A DNA stretch of 64,000 nucleotides, taken from Mycobacterium sp. 155. Its GTDB lineage: Bacteria; Actinomycetota; Actinomycetes; Mycobacteriales; Mycobacteriaceae. The position numbers were made by a program, and so were the translations under genes. Location of the stretch: NCBI RefSeq assembly GCF_000373905.1, contig NZ_KB892706.1:31873-95872 (forward strand), written 5' to 3'. The stretch's first letter is position 1. Each line of letters starts with the position of its first letter. This document shows positions 8,119 to 17,489 of the stretch, piece by piece. The notes under the pieces are model-generated. The model saw nothing but the letters and a program-made list of their open reading frames with translations, was not told the DNA's origin and made no database searches.

Positions 8119-8147
8119 ATCTCAGCCTGTCCTAACCCCGCCGATAT

Positions 8148-8166
8148 CTACTAGGCGCAATAGTAG
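8148..8166. promoter_or_regulatory. BlaI-type operator (CTACTA-N7-TAGTAG)
   Basis: A perfect 6-bp inverted repeat with 7-nt spacer, 30 nt upstream of the membrane protein - BlaI - M56 operon. Its core TACTA-N7-TAGTA has the same geometry as sites at 10360 and 12172. The position is right for autorepression. The link to this BlaI is inferred. Confidence 0.6.
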
Positions 8167-8228
8167 ACGACGTCACCTCGACGTTGATGGCCGCTGACGG
8201 ACGGCTTGAGACAAGCCCAGGTCTGATC

Positions 8229-9101
8229 TCAACTGCGCTCCAATCGCGCTATCTCTTCGTCGATGTCATAGTGCGCCGACGGCCACGACAAATTCATCGA
8301 TTCGAGTGCCGCGATCAGCAATTCCATCACGGTGATGCGGCTATACCACTTGTGATCGCTGGGGACGACATACCAAGGGGCGACCTCGGTTGATGTTTTG
8401 TCTAGCAGTGCCTGGTAAGCGTCCCGGTACGCGGGCCACAGCAAGCGATCGTCGACGTCTCGGGGACTGAATTTCCAGTACTTGTGCGGGTCTTGAAGGC
8501 GGTCGAGCAGCCTCTGCCTTTGCTCGTCCAGGGAAATGAACATTGCCACTTTGACGATGACAGTGCCCTGGTCAGCCACCTGCTCTTCGAATTCGTTGAT
8601 CTCACAGTACCGACCCTGCCACACCTCCTCAGGGACGAGCTTCCGAACTCGAGCCACGAGGACGTCCTCATAATGTGAGCGGTCGAATACCCCGATGTGT
8701 CCAAGGCGCGGCAAGGCCTTGTGGACACGCCATAAGAAGTGATGCTGGCGTTCCTCGCTGGACGGCACCCCGAAGGGCGCATGATCGACGCCTTCGGGGT
8801 TGACCGTGCCAAGCACATGGCGAATGATTCCACCCTTTCCAGCAGCGTCCATGCCCTGCAGTACCAGAAGTACCGCGCGACCATTACCTGCCACCGCATT
8901 GGCGTAGAGCTTCTCCTGCAAGGTATGTAGACGCTTGCCCCTGTCCTGCAGGAGTCCCACCGCGTCGGACTTGCTTCCGACGAACCCCGGAGTAGCGGAA
9001 GTGTCGAGATCGGCCAGCGAAAATATGCCGGGAATCGGGCGCAGCAGACGAACCGGTGAGACGTCCCAGCCCGAAGCGGCCGCCTCAATACGTGCCCCCA
9101 T
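8229..9101 (-). CDS. ppk2: Polyphosphate kinase 2 family protein
   Basis: A 290-residue single-domain PPK2. It has the Walker A GMDAAGKGG, the following GTVNPEGVDH segment, a Walker B-like IGVFDRSHYEDVLV and a lid with basic residues (EQRQRLLDRLQDPHKYWKF). PPK2 enzymes transfer phosphate between polyphosphate and nucleotides, favouring ADP or GDP phosphorylation, or AMP in some classes. Which class this is cannot be decided by eye. The start at 9101 (MGARIEAA) is chosen over 9170 because GAAGGGGG lies about 8 nt before it and the upstream residues are Arg/Ser-rich. It stands alone, but polyphosphate also binds metals, which would fit the island. Confidence 0.92.
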   Translation of the reverse strand: MGARIEAAASGWDVSPVRLLRPIPGIFSLADLDTSATPGFVGSKSDAVGLLQDRGKRLHTLQEKLYANAVAGNGRAVLLVLQGMDAAGKGGIIRHVLGTVNPEGVDHAPFGVPSSEERQHHFLWRVHKALPRLGHIGVFDRSHYEDVLVARVRKLVPEEVWQGRYCEINEFEEQVADQGTVIVKVAMFISLDEQRQRLLDRLQDPHKYWKFSPRDVDDRLLWPAYRDAYQALLDKTSTEVAPWYVVPSDHKWYSRITVMELLIAALESMNLSWPSAHYDIDEEIARLERS

Positions 9102-9275
9102 GTCACGAACCCCCTTCGAGTGCCAACTGCTCCTCCGCCTGCGGGGCATACCATCTCGGGCCGCCGACACAAGTGCGGCCTTCGCCGGAACGATTCGGGC
9201 TCGCGGGCGCGAGTGCGGCGATGAGAGGCGTGGCGCACCGTCCGAAGAGGATCACCATAAGCCTCCCAGAACTGA

Positions 9276-10214
9276 TCAGATCTGCCAGTCTTGTGCACCG
9301 TCGTTCTGGTTGTAGGTGCCCACAGAGTTCTTCACGACGACGGCGTCGCCACTGCCGAAATGATCAAAGAACCACTGGGCGTTGGCCGGACTGAGATTAG
9401 GGCATCCGTGGCTGACGTTGCGCTTGCCTTGGTCGGCAACCGACCACGGCGCGCTATGCACGAAGATGCCGGTGTTACTTATCCGAACGGCGTCTTGCAC
9501 CTTCAGCCTGTACCCCTCGGCAGCGTCTACCGGTACGCCATACGTAGACGAGTCCATGACGATATCGGCGAACTTCTCTAGGACGTAGTAGGTGCCGTTG
9601 GGTGTTTCGTAACCCTTCTTTCCCATAGATACGGGAAATGTCTTCTCTACTGCGCCGTTGCGCGCGATCGTCATCTGGTGGATCTTGTCGTCGATTGTCG
9701 CGATCAGGGAGTCACCCGTGCGGAACGTGGATCTCGTGCCGGCGGCGGCGATCGATACCGTCGTATTCGCGGGCCAGAGGTCGAGAGGGCGCCAGCGCAG
9801 CTGCGTATCGCTCATCCAATAGAACTTGCCTGGCACCGGGGGATCCGACGAGATGTGGACTGCTTGCTCTGCCATGACCCGGTCGGCGATAGGCCGTTGG
9901 AAATTGATGATGATCGGCTTGGCCACACCGACCAGCGAGCCGTTGGCCGGGTTGAACGACGGGGGCAGGAAAGGTGGTGGGCCTACAAAGGGAGCGGAGT
10001 TCTGCCCCGCCGGAGTCTCCACCCCGGTGAACGGATTCTCATTCGACGGTCCCACGATCGCCGATGGCTCGTGAGCTTCAAGTCCATCCGGTCCCGTTAC
10101 GGTTGCTGAGTCGTTCTGCACGAGATCCGGGTCCGCGAACGCCAACGGGCTGCCCACGAGCAAGCCCATCGTGATGATGACAGCGGTCAATGTGACAGAA
10201 CGAGAACGCCGCAC
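9276..10214 (-). CDS. L,D-transpeptidase (YkuD) with Ig-like domain, copy 1
   Basis: A 312-residue exported L,D-transpeptidase. It has a signal sequence (about residues 4-27, ending in an ALAFA-like cleavage region), an immunoglobulin-like domain (about 75-165) and a YkuD catalytic domain with the active-site block NVSHGCPNL, where Cys is the nucleophile. In mycobacteria these enzymes make 3-3 cross-links in peptidoglycan or attach proteins. The GTG at 10214 is chosen because GGAGG lies 9 nt before it. The alternative ATG at 10241 lies before that ribosome site. It is divergent from a second L,D-transpeptidase at 10560, with a TACTG/CAGTA dyad between them. Confidence 0.92.
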   Translation of the reverse strand: MRRSRSVTLTAVIITMGLLVGSPLAFADPDLVQNDSATVTGPDGLEAHEPSAIVGPSNENPFTGVETPAGQNSAPFVGPPPFLPPSFNPANGSLVGVAKPIIINFQRPIADRVMAEQAVHISSDPPVPGKFYWMSDTQLRWRPLDLWPANTTVSIAAAGTRSTFRTGDSLIATIDDKIHQMTIARNGAVEKTFPVSMGKKGYETPNGTYYVLEKFADIVMDSSTYGVPVDAAEGYRLKVQDAVRISNTGIFVHSAPWSVADQGKRNVSHGCPNLSPANAQWFFDHFGSGDAVVVKNSVGTYNQNDGAQDWQI

Positions 10215-10359
10215 TGGATCACACCTCCAGGTTCCATACATCCGGTGCGGGCACCTCGCCGTTCAGCTTCAGGCCCAGCCGGGAGCGCAACGCCGACAAG
10301 CGTTACCCGCCATGACGAGCCTCCATTTGCCAGCCTGCACCTCCTCATCTCCCAAAACC

Positions 10360-10376
10360 TACTGACAAGGACAGTA
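10360..10376. promoter_or_regulatory. BlaI-type operator candidate between divergent transpeptidases
   Basis: TACTG - 7 nt - CAGTA is a perfect 5-bp dyad with the same spacing as the BlaI-operon site at 8148. It lies in the 345-bp region between the two divergent L,D-transpeptidase genes. Apart from this I see no other gene or element there. Confidence 0.45.
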
Positions 10377-10559
10377 CGTTGCAAGGAAGTAGCGACTTTG
10401 TCACCGCTGCGGCATCGCTGGAGGGCACGCCGTCCGACCTTCGGTCGCGATCCGCTTGGAACGCCACTTCTACTATGTTGTTTCGTAGGAAGACGTTGAA
10501 CGCACTCGAAGCCACCGCTGCGGCGCGGCTTTCTCCATTCGGAGCTCAAGGGAGCCACA

Positions 10560-11822
10560 TTGCACATACATCGCCGAACATGGGCAACGGTGCTCGGCGT
10601 GATGCTCGTCGGCATTGGACTACTCGGTGCGGTAACCGTGATGTCGCGAGACGTTTGCACCGCAGACTGTCCGGCGGCGCAGACCAAGATCGACAGCGCC
10701 ATCCCCTCGCCCACACCAGCTCCGGCCGCGACCGATACATCACCGCGAGACGGCGCCCAAGAGGTGGATCCGTTGGGACCGGTGACGGTGACCGCGACGG
10801 CGGGTCGGTTGACCACGGTCACGATGGTCAACGAGGCCGGCGTTTCAGTGCCCGGGATCATGACGCCCGACAACACCGTCTGGAAGCCCACTGTCCCGCT
10901 GGGTTATGGTCGGCTCTACACGCTCACGGTAACCGCCGAAGGCACCGATGGTCGACCAGCCACACGCAACTCGTCGTTCTCTACCCTCACTCCTCGGAAT
11001 CAAACGAAGGCTTACCTGACCACCACAGCCGGAACACCGATACGGGAGGGCGGCAGCTACGGCATCGGCATGGTTGTCGTAGCGCATTTCGATGAACCGA
11101 TTGTCGACCGAGCGGCCGCCGAGCGGCGACTGAAGGTGAAAACCTCTCCGCCGGTTCAGGGTTCGTGGTACTGGCTGGATGACCAGAACGCGCACTGGCG
11201 TCCCCAGCGGTACTTCGCGCCAGGCACCGAAGTGACCGCGTCGGCAAACATCTACGGGGCTCCACTCGGGGGAGGATTGTACGGCCAGGAGGACAGCACA
11301 GTCACCTTCACCATCGGTGATGCACACGTTTCGGTCGCCGACGATACGACGAAGCAGGTCAGCGTCTACGAAAACGGCGTGTTGGTCCGCACCATGCCTA
11401 CCTCGATGGGAATGGGCGGCACTGAAACAATTGGTGGACAAACCATTTCGTTTTGGACCCAGCCTGGGGTCTACTCAGTACTGGACAAGGCCAATCCGGT
11501 GATCATGGACTCGTCAACCTATGGCTTGCCAATCAACTCTCGACTGGGATATCGCGAGACCATCAAGTACGCCACCCGGATCAGTACGGACGGCATTTAC
11601 CTGCATCAGCTCGAGAGCACAGTCTGGGCGCAGGGAAACACCAACGTGTCGCACGGCTGCCTGAACCTCAACGCGGAAAACGCCAAATGGTTCTATGAGT
11701 TCTCGCAACCGGGCGACATCGTGGAGGTGCGCAACACCGGCGGCGAACCGTTAGAGATCTGGCAGAACGGCGATTGGAGCGTGCCGTGGGACCGATGGCT
11801 CGCCGGCAGCGCGCTGTCATAA
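10560..11822 (+). CDS. L,D-transpeptidase with tandem Ig-like domains, copy 2
   Basis: A 420-residue protein resembling the LdtMt2/LdtMt5 type. It has an N-terminal membrane anchor or signal (about residues 8-30), a Pro/Ala-rich linker, two Ig-like domains (about 60-150 and 150-255) and a C-terminal YkuD domain with SHGCLNL around the catalytic Cys. The WYWLDDQNAHWRPQRYF block is typical of the second Ig domain. It should form 3-3 peptidoglycan cross-links outside the membrane. The start is the TTG at 10560 with AAGGGAG about 6 nt upstream. It is divergent from another transpeptidase, so the pair may be co-controlled from the shared intergenic region. Confidence 0.93.
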   Translation: MHIHRRTWATVLGVMLVGIGLLGAVTVMSRDVCTADCPAAQTKIDSAIPSPTPAPAATDTSPRDGAQEVDPLGPVTVTATAGRLTTVTMVNEAGVSVPGIMTPDNTVWKPTVPLGYGRLYTLTVTAEGTDGRPATRNSSFSTLTPRNQTKAYLTTTAGTPIREGGSYGIGMVVVAHFDEPIVDRAAAERRLKVKTSPPVQGSWYWLDDQNAHWRPQRYFAPGTEVTASANIYGAPLGGGLYGQEDSTVTFTIGDAHVSVADDTTKQVSVYENGVLVRTMPTSMGMGGTETIGGQTISFWTQPGVYSVLDKANPVIMDSSTYGLPINSRLGYRETIKYATRISTDGIYLHQLESTVWAQGNTNVSHGCLNLNAENAKWFYEFSQPGDIVEVRNTGGEPLEIWQNGDWSVPWDRWLAGSALS

Positions 11823-11869
11823 CAGGCGCGTGAGTTGCAGTGGCGGTGGGGCACTGCGCGTGTTGACAG

Positions 11870-12127
11870 CTAGGTCTTGGCAGCGAACCCTACAAGCAAG
11901 AAACCGCCCAAGATAAGCACGCCGGCCATCGGATACCCGATGAGCAGATCCTGCAGCCCGATGATCCGTAACCGGCCGAGGTGGGTGATCATGTGGATGA
12001 CCGCCATCGCCGCCCCGACAGCCACGAATACCCAGCCTGCAATACGCCGGCGCCGCTCGCGCTGATACTCGATCGTGTACAACGACTTGGTAATCGGCCG
12101 GTCCCGCCCCATTCGTCTTTTGGGCAT
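11870..12127 (-). CDS. Small two-helix membrane protein
   Basis: An 85-residue protein with a basic N-terminus (residues 1-29, many Arg) and two transmembrane segments (about 30-48 and 62-82) linked by a loop with HMITHLGRLRI. No family is recognised. The ATG at 12127 has AGGAG-like purines just upstream. A strong extended dyad (12172-12196) lies 45 nt before the start, pointing to control by one of the BlaI-type repressors. It is divergent from the copper operon at 12419. Confidence 0.7.
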   Translation of the reverse strand: MPKRRMGRDRPITKSLYTIEYQRERRRRIAGWVFVAVGAAMAVIHMITHLGRLRIIGLQDLLIGYPMAGVLILGGFLLVGFAAKT

Positions 12128-12171
12128 CCTGTGCTCCTTCGCATCAATCGACCTTGGATCTACTGGTTAAT

Positions 12172-12196
12172 GTAGTACTAAGCCGGTTAGTACAAC
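12172..12196. promoter_or_regulatory. Extended BlaI-type dyad
   Basis: Arms GTAGTACTAA and TTAGTACAAC flank a 5-nt GCCGG centre, with 9 of 10 positions complementary. The inner core TACTA-N7-TAGTA matches the geometry at 8148 and 10360, while the outer GTAGTA resembles the sites at 3140 and 15769. It lies 45 nt upstream of the two-helix membrane protein gene. Confidence 0.6.
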
Positions 12197-12370
12197 ACGC
12201 GAAGTTCCGCGGTGCGCCGCCGGTCGATGATTCACCCGGCCGTGGCCCCACCGCCCACTCCGAGGGCGTCGGGCTCCATAACCGAGCGCCGGGGACGGTA
12301 TCGCGAGGCAGGACCCGGCGCGTTCGGGATGTGCCTGATGGCCGATAACGGACGCCATCCTTGACAAGGA

Positions 12371-12389
12371 TATACCCCATGGGGGTATA
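12371..12389. promoter_or_regulatory. CsoR copper operator overlapping the promoter
   Basis: TATACCCC - 3 nt - GGGGTATA is a perfect 8-bp dyad of the canonical CsoR type. A TTGACA -35 box (12361-12366) abuts its left side, and the right arm contains a -10-like TATA element at about 17-19 nt spacing. Bound CsoR would thus block RNA polymerase until copper is present. Confidence 0.92.
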
Positions 12390-12418
12390 TTGAGGTCGAG
12401 CTTGAAAGGAGGACGGCT

Positions 12419-12712
12419 TTGGATGCGCCAGCACCCGGTTACGCGGATTCGAAGGACGCCCGCCTGAAACGGCTTCGCCGCATCGAAGGGCAGGTGCGCG
12501 GTTTGGCGCGCATGGTCGAGCAGGATGCCTACTGCATCGACGTTCTCACGCAAGTCTCGGCAGCCACCAAAGCACTTGAGTCAGTGGCATTGTCGCTCCT
12601 CGACGACCATCTGTCCCACTGCGTCCATGAGGCCGTGATGCAAGGCGGTGACGTGGCCGAGCTGAAGATCAGAGAAGCCTCCGCGGCCATCGCCCGCCTG
12701 GTGCATTCCTGA
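12419..12712 (+). CDS. csoR: CsoR-type copper-sensing repressor
   Basis: A 97-residue all-helical DUF156 repressor. It has the RLKRLRRIEGQVRGLARMVE signature and the Cu(I)-binding Cys-His-Cys set: Cys in AYCIDVL, then His and Cys in LSHCVHE. Copper binding releases it from the GC-rich dyad at 12371-12389. The TTG start at 12419 is supported by AAAGGAGG 6 nt upstream and by family length. It heads a csoR - metal chaperone - copA operon, the usual layout for autoregulated copper efflux in actinobacteria. Confidence 0.95.
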   Translation: MDAPAPGYADSKDARLKRLRRIEGQVRGLARMVEQDAYCIDVLTQVSAATKALESVALSLLDDHLSHCVHEAVMQGGDVAELKIREASAAIARLVHS

Positions 12713-12752
12713 CGCCCCTGATCTCCCCAACCCCGCAGAAAGTAGCCACAAC

Positions 12753-13112
12753 ATGACCCAGAAGCCTGGACTCCCCCTGCCGCTGATCGCGTCCGCCCCC
12801 GGATGCGGTTGCTGCGGACCGAAACCATCAACGCCATCCTCATCGACACACGTCAAGGAGACGACCATGAACACCACCCCGGCAACCCACTCCTACGCCG
12901 TGACCGGTTTGACCTGCGGCCACTGCGTCGGCACCGTCAGTGCGGAGCTCTCGGCGCTACCCGGTGTACAGGCGGTCACCGTCGAGTTGGTCGCCGGGGG
13001 CGTCTCCACCGTCACGCTAGCCGCCGACACACCGCCGATGCCTCAGCAGGTCGCCGCTGCCCTCGATGAGGCCGGCGACTACCGCCTGGTCACTGACCCG
13101 CGACCTCGGTAG
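12753..13112 (+). CDS. Heavy-metal-associated (CopZ-like) copper chaperone
   Basis: The frame encodes 119 residues: an N-terminal tail with a CGCC motif (PGCGCCGPK) and an HMA domain with the metal motif GLTCGHC (from about residue 50). HMA proteins carry Cu(I) to P-type ATPases. Two starts are possible. The ATG at 12753 gives the full form, and tails with CGCC occur in actinobacterial relatives as I recall them. The ATG at 12867 has a much better ribosome site (CAAGGAG) and would give an 81-residue HMA-only form. Both may be used. It lies between csoR and copA, fitting copper delivery. Confidence 0.88.
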   Translation: MTQKPGLPLPLIASAPGCGCCGPKPSTPSSSTHVKETTMNTTPATHSYAVTGLTCGHCVGTVSAELSALPGVQAVTVELVAGGVSTVTLAADTPPMPQQVAAALDEAGDYRLVTDPRPR

Positions 13113-13151
13113 ATATTCACCACGCCCAGCCCGGCAACCCAAGGACACACC

Positions 13152-15473
13152 ATGAGCCCCACGAATCCCGCTGCCGTCGAGCAACCCCGCCGCATTGAGT
13201 TGTCGGTCGGCGGGATGACGTGCGCGTCGTGCGCAGCCCGCATCGAGAAGAAGCTGAACAAGCTCGACGGCGTCCAAGCCAGCGTCAACTACGCGACCGA
13301 AAAGGCGCAGGTGACCTACTCAGAGGCAGTGGATCCGGCGGTGCTGATCGCGACCATCGAAGCCACCGGCTACACCGCAGCTGCGCCGCCACCGCTCCAG
13401 GAAGCCGACGACCAGCCCGGCCAAGCTGGCCCAGAGGCCGGCGAGGCAGACTCGCTGCGGAGCCGACTGCTGATCTGCGCGATACTGACGGTGCCAGTGA
13501 TCGCGATGTCGATGATCCCCGCACTACAGTTCAGAAACTGGCAGTGGCTCGCATTAACCTTGGCATCGCCCGTCGTGGTGTGGGGCGCGCTGCCGTTCCA
13601 CCGGGCAGCGTGGACCAACGCCCGCCACCGCGCCGCCACGATGGACACGCTGATCTCGCTGGGCGTCAGCGCTGCTTACCTGTGGTCCTTATGGGCGTTG
13701 TTCATCGGACACGCCGGCATGCCGGGGATGCGGATGCCATTCACCCTGCTTCCGCAATCGGACTCTGGGATCGAGCACATCTACCTCGAAGTCGCCGCAG
13801 CGGTGACCGTGTTCATTCTGGCCGGCCGCTACTTCGAGGCGCGCGCCAAGACACAATCCGGCGCCGCGCTTCGCGCTTTGCTCCATATGGGCGCCAAAGA
13901 TGTGACGGTACTGCGCGAGGGAGCCGAAATCCGCATCCCCACAGCTCAACTCAATGTCGGAGACATCTTCCTAGTGCGCCCGGGTGAGAAGATCGCTACC
14001 GACGGCGTCGTCGTGGAGGGCACCTCGGCGGTTGACGCGTCGATGCTCACCGGCGAATCAGTGCCCGTCGAAGTGCACCCAGGAGATGACGTCACCGGCG
14101 CCACCGTCAACGCCGGCGGCCGATTAGTGGTGCGCGCCAGTCGAATCGGGGCCGACACGCAGCTCGCCCAGATGGCTCGGCTGGTCGAAGAAGCCCAGAA
14201 CGGCAAGGCGTCGGTGCAACGCCTGGCCGACCGGGTGTCGGGGATCTTCGTGCCCATCGTGTTGGCCCTGTCGGCGGCAACTCTGGCCGCCTGGCTGCTC
14301 ACCGGCCATTCAGGAACAGTCGCCTTCACCGCAGCTGTCGCCGTGCTGATCATCGCCTGCCCCTGCGCACTCGGGTTGGCCACTCCCACGGCACTGATGG
14401 TCGGCACCGGGCGCGGCGCCCAACTCGGAATCCTTATCAAGGGCCCACAGATCCTCGAATCCACCCGCCGCGTCGACACCATCGTCTTGGATAAGACCGG
14501 CACTGTCACCACCGGCCGCATGAGTCTGATCGCGGTGCACCCGCGTGAGGGGCAGGACTCCGATGAAGTCCTCGCCTTCGCCGGGGCAGTCGAGAATGCG
14601 TCCCAACACCCGATCGCCGCGGCAATTGCCGCCGCGGCATCGGCTCAGGGCCCCCTACCTCAGGTGCAGGAGTTCTCCAGCCACAATGGCCAGGGCGTCA
14701 GCGGAGTCATCGCCAGCCACGCAGTCATGGTTGGGCGATTGAGTTGGCTCACCGAAGACTGGGCACTGGTTCCCCCAGATGACCTCACCACTGCCGCCGA
14801 ACACGCCCAGTCCCAGGGCCGCACGCCGGTCTGGGTGGCCTGGGACGGCGCGGCGCGCGGCGTGATTGTCGTCGCTGACACGGTGAAGGACACCTCAGCG
14901 CAAGCTATCGAACAATTCCGCGAGCTCGGCCTGCGCCCGATCCTCCTGACAGGCGACAACCGACGTGCTGCGCTCGCAGTGGCAGAACAGGTCGGCATCG
15001 ACCCCGACGACGTCATCTCCGAGGTTCTGCCCGCCGACAAAGTCGCCGCAGTCAAAACCCTTCAATCACAGGGGCGAACGGTGGCCATGGTCGGCGACGG
15101 AGTGAACGACGCCGCCGCCCTGGTGCAAGCCGATCTGGGGCTGGCGATGGGCACAGGCACCGACGTGGCCATCGAGGCATCCGACCTGACGCTGGTCCGC
15201 GGTGATCTGCGCACCGCCGCCGACGCCATTCGACTGTCCCGATCAACCCTGAAAACCATCAAGGGAAACCTATTCTGGGCATTCGCCTACAACGTGGCCG
15301 CACTCCCCCTCGCGGCCCTGGGCCTACTCAATCCGCTGATCGCCGGCGCCGCCATGGCATTCAGCTCGGTCTTCGTGGTCAGCAACAGCCTCCGCCTGAG
15401 GCGGTTCGCCAGCACCGCCACGTCCCCGAAGTCCGCCGTCGGCCCTCACGTTGCGACATCGGCATCTGCCTAG
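13152..15473 (+). CDS. copA: Cu(I)-exporting P1B-type ATPase
   Basis: A 773-residue P1B-1 ATPase. It has an N-terminal HMA domain with GMTCASC (Cys24, Cys27), transmembrane segments, and the ion-path motif CPC ([12 protein letters not shown], about residue 401). It also has the phosphorylation motif DKTGTVT (about 446), the nucleotide-binding HP motif (SQHPIAA) and the hinge [10 protein letters not shown] (about 646). All catalytic residues are present and the length is normal. It pumps Cu(I) out of the cytoplasm. AAGGA lies just upstream of the ATG. As the third gene of the csoR operon it is expected to be induced by copper. Confidence 0.96.
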   Translation: MSPTNPAAVEQPRRIELSVGGMTCASCAARIEKKLNKLDGVQASVNYATEKAQVTYSEAVDPAVLIATIEATGYTAAAPPPLQEADDQPGQAGPEAGEADSLRSRLLICAILTVPVIAMSMIPALQFRNWQWLALTLASPVVVWGALPFHRAAWTNARHRAATMDTLISLGVSAAYLWSLWALFIGHAGMPGMRMPFTLLPQSDSGIEHIYLEVAAAVTVFILAGRYFEARAKTQSGAALRALLHMGAKDVTVLREGAEIRIPTAQLNVGDIFLVRPGEKIATDGVVVEGTSAVDASMLTGESVPVEVHPGDDVTGATVNAGGRLVVRASRIGADTQLAQMARLVEEAQNGKASVQRLADRVSGIFVPIVLALSAATLAAWLLTGHSGTVAFTAAVAVLIIACPCALGLATPTALMVGTGRGAQLGILIKGPQILESTRRVDTIVLDKTGTVTTGRMSLIAVHPREGQDSDEVLAFAGAVENASQHPIAAAIAAAASAQGPLPQVQEFSSHNGQGVSGVIASHAVMVGRLSWLTEDWALVPPDDLTTAAEHAQSQGRTPVWVAWDGAARGVIVVADTVKDTSAQAIEQFRELGLRPILLTGDNRRAALAVAEQVGIDPDDVISEVLPADKVAAVKTLQSQGRTVAMVGDGVNDAAALVQADLGLAMGTGTDVAIEASDLTLVRGDLRTAADAIRLSRSTLKTIKGNLFWAFAYNVAALPLAALGLLNPLIAGAAMAFSSVFVVSNSLRLRRFASTATSPKSAVGPHVATSASA

Positions 15474-15768
15474 GAGCACTCAGTGATGCTACCCGGTACC
15501 ACAAGCCACTCACCGCCGGAAGAGGGTGGCGAACTGGTACCGGCAGTGCTAGGACTCCGCAGGTCAGCAGCGCCAACGAGTGGGGCAACCATCACGCTGC
15601 ACATGGCCTCCCCTGACCACCCGCGGGCTGCGAGGTCCTTTCCGGACACCGATCCCTGCGCCGACAGACCGCATGGGGCAATTGGTCCCTTGAGGTGGGG
15701 CCTTATGGCGTGCAAAGGCGGACCTAGTGCGGTTGGCCTGTCCACGCCAGCGGAGAAGAGTCATACAC

Positions 15769-15786
15769 GTAGTAACTACGTACTAC
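15769..15786. promoter_or_regulatory. GTAGTA-N6-TACTAC perfect inverted repeat
   Basis: Two perfect 6-bp half-sites spaced by 6 nt, ending 20 nt before the ATG of the DUF2933-like gene. The layout equals the site at 3140-3157. The remaining ~290 bases between copA and this gene hold no supported coding sequence. Confidence 0.6.
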
Positions 15787-15805
15787 CGAAGGCAGGAGAT
15801 TGATC

Positions 15806-16030
15806 ATGAAGATGTTGAAGCGTCAGCACCTCGTGTGGTACGCCCTGGCACTGGGCGCAGTCGCTGTCGGTGCGTTCCTGTTCGGCGTGTCGACGTCAAC
15901 AATCTTGTTGGCACTCGTTGTTCTGGTGTGCCCCTTGATGATGTTCTTCATGATGGGCGGCCATGGGGGCGGCTCTGACCACGGATCCACCGACGAGATG
16001 CAGCACACGGAGTCCACCGGACCGTCCTAG
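15806..16030 (+). CDS. Small DUF2933-type membrane protein
   Basis: A 74-residue protein with a basic start, two hydrophobic segments (about 7-26 and 28-48, the latter ending CPLMMFFMMGGHGGG) and a His/Asp-rich tail with Met and His that could bind metal. The CPLMxFFMM-HGG pattern is that of DUF2933 proteins, often found next to copper-resistance genes. The ATG at 15806 is preferred to the TTG at 15800 because AGGAG sits 7 nt upstream. It begins a run of genes including a methyltransferase and an ABC exporter, and is preceded by an operator-like dyad. Confidence 0.82.
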   Translation: MKMLKRQHLVWYALALGAVAVGAFLFGVSTSTILLALVVLVCPLMMFFMMGGHGGGSDHGSTDEMQHTESTGPS

Positions 16031-16064
16031 CCCAGCATCACCTCACATTCGAGAGGTCGACACG

Positions 16065-16757
16065 ATGGCCGATTCCGCCTACGGCTTGTGGCCGCTGGTC
16101 ATTGTCAATACGCTGCTGTTCGCGGCATTCGGACTGAGCTTCTTTCATCCCCGGACCAACCGCGACTGGCGCGCAATGGGGGCATACACCGCGTTCTTGG
16201 TGGCCTTGTTCACCGAGATGTACGGCATCCCGTTAACCATCTACCTGCTCGGGAGTTGGCTGGGATCGCGCTTTCCACTGCTGCGCGACACCCATGCCGG
16301 CGGGCATCTGTGGAATGACCTCATCGGTTGGACAGGCGATCCGCATCTGAGTCCATTCCATCTGGCCAGTTATGCAGCGATCGGGGGCGGGTTCTGGCTC
16401 ATTGCCGTCGCATGGAGGCATCTGCACGAAGCCGCGCAACACGATCGGCTCGCCACCACTGGGCCATACGCCTGGGTGCGTCATCCGCAATACGATGGCT
16501 TCATACTGGTGATGGTCGGATTCTTGCTTCAGTGGCCCACCATTCCGACCCTTCTGATGTTCCCAGTGCTTGTGTTCATCTACGCGCGCCTGGCCCGCAG
16601 TGAAGAACGCGAAGTGGCACGCCGGTTCGGTACTGAGTGGGCCGAATATGCCGCGCGCACACCAGTGTTCATTCCCCACATCACGACTGCGTCCGGCGCC
16701 GGACCAGGGCGACTGAGCCCTACATCCGATGACATTCACCGCACCCCAAACGGGTAA
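16065..16757 (+). CDS. Isoprenylcysteine carboxyl methyltransferase-like membrane protein
   Basis: A 230-residue integral membrane protein of the ICMT/PEMT-like family. It has several transmembrane segments and the C-terminal SAM-binding signature TTGPYAWVRHPQYDGFI, followed by ARSEEREVARRFGTEWAEYAAR. In bacteria the substrate of these enzymes is mostly unknown, and homologues are often found beside metal-resistance genes. The ATG at 16065 is supported by GAGAGG upstream; the longer frame from 15963 overlaps the previous gene. It lies 34 nt after the DUF2933-like gene and 15 nt before the ABC ATPase, so it is probably part of one operon. Confidence 0.88.
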   Translation: MADSAYGLWPLVIVNTLLFAAFGLSFFHPRTNRDWRAMGAYTAFLVALFTEMYGIPLTIYLLGSWLGSRFPLLRDTHAGGHLWNDLIGWTGDPHLSPFHLASYAAIGGGFWLIAVAWRHLHEAAQHDRLATTGPYAWVRHPQYDGFILVMVGFLLQWPTIPTLLMFPVLVFIYARLARSEEREVARRFGTEWAEYAARTPVFIPHITTASGAGPGRLSPTSDDIHRTPNG

Positions 16758-16772
16758 CCGAGGAGCGCCGCC

Positions 16773-17489
16773 ATGGTTCATGTGAACGACACCGCGGCTG
16801 TCACGACATCGCCTGCCACTGGCGCCGATTCGCCACCAGTGCTGACCGCTGAAGGAATCGAGAAATCCTTTCGCCGCGGCCTGTGGCCAGGACATCGCCG
16901 CCAGGTATTGGGCGGCGTAGATCTGGTATTGCGAGCGGGTGAGGTCGTTGGACTGGTCGGCGAGAACGGCTCCGGCAAATCGACGATCATGAAGATCCTC
17001 GTCGGAGAACTGAGCGCTGATGCGGGCATGGTTACCCACTCGGGGGTCTTGGGTTACTGCCCGCAGCAGCCGGTTGTCTATGAGCGGCTGACATGCGATG
17101 AACACATGGAACTGTTCGCCCGCGCCTACCGTATGACCCATCAGGCCGAGAGGCGGGCACGGCGAGACCTCTACGACGCGTTGGGGTTTGAACGCTACGC
17201 CCGCACGCGAGCCGATCGACTCTCCGGGGGCACGCTGGCAAAACTCAACCTGAGCCTAGCCATGCTGGCGAACCCCCAGGTATTGCTGCTGGATGAGCCC
17301 TACGCCGGCTTTGACTGGGACACCTACCTGAAATTCTGGGACCTGGTGGCAGCGCACCGCGATGGCGGCCGCTCCGTACTGATCATCAGCCACTTCGTTG
17401 CCGACGAGCGGCGCTTTGACCGCATCGTCAAACTGTGCGATGGGCGGCTGTGTGAGGGGCAGTGCGACGCACACGAGCTGCCTCGATGA
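16773..17489 (+). CDS. ABC transporter ATP-binding protein
   Basis: A 238-residue ABC ATPase with a Walker A GENGSGKST, Q-loop region (LGYCPQQPVVYE), signature LSGGTLAKLNL, Walker B LLLDEPYAGFD and H-loop ISHF. The arrangement is that of ABC-2-type exporters. The ATG at 16773 follows GAGGAGCGCC. Its stop overlaps the ATG of the permease gene (ATGA), so the two are co-translated and form one exporter. The substrate is unknown. Position after DUF2933 and methyltransferase genes suggests a role in metal or envelope stress. Confidence 0.93.
   Translation: MVHVNDTAAVTTSPATGADSPPVLTAEGIEKSFRRGLWPGHRRQVLGGVDLVLRAGEVVGLVGENGSGKSTIMKILVGELSADAGMVTHSGVLGYCPQQPVVYERLTCDEHMELFARAYRMTHQAERRARRDLYDALGFERYARTRADRLSGGTLAKLNLSLAMLANPQVLLLDEPYAGFDWDTYLKFWDLVAAHRDGGRSVLIISHFVADERRFDRIVKLCDGRLCEGQCDAHELPR

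Noticed and set aside
15483..15803. 106-codon plus-strand frame between copA and the DUF2933-like gene
   Set aside because: No domain or ribosome site; its 3' end runs through the GTAGTA/TACTAC dyad and the RBS of the next gene.
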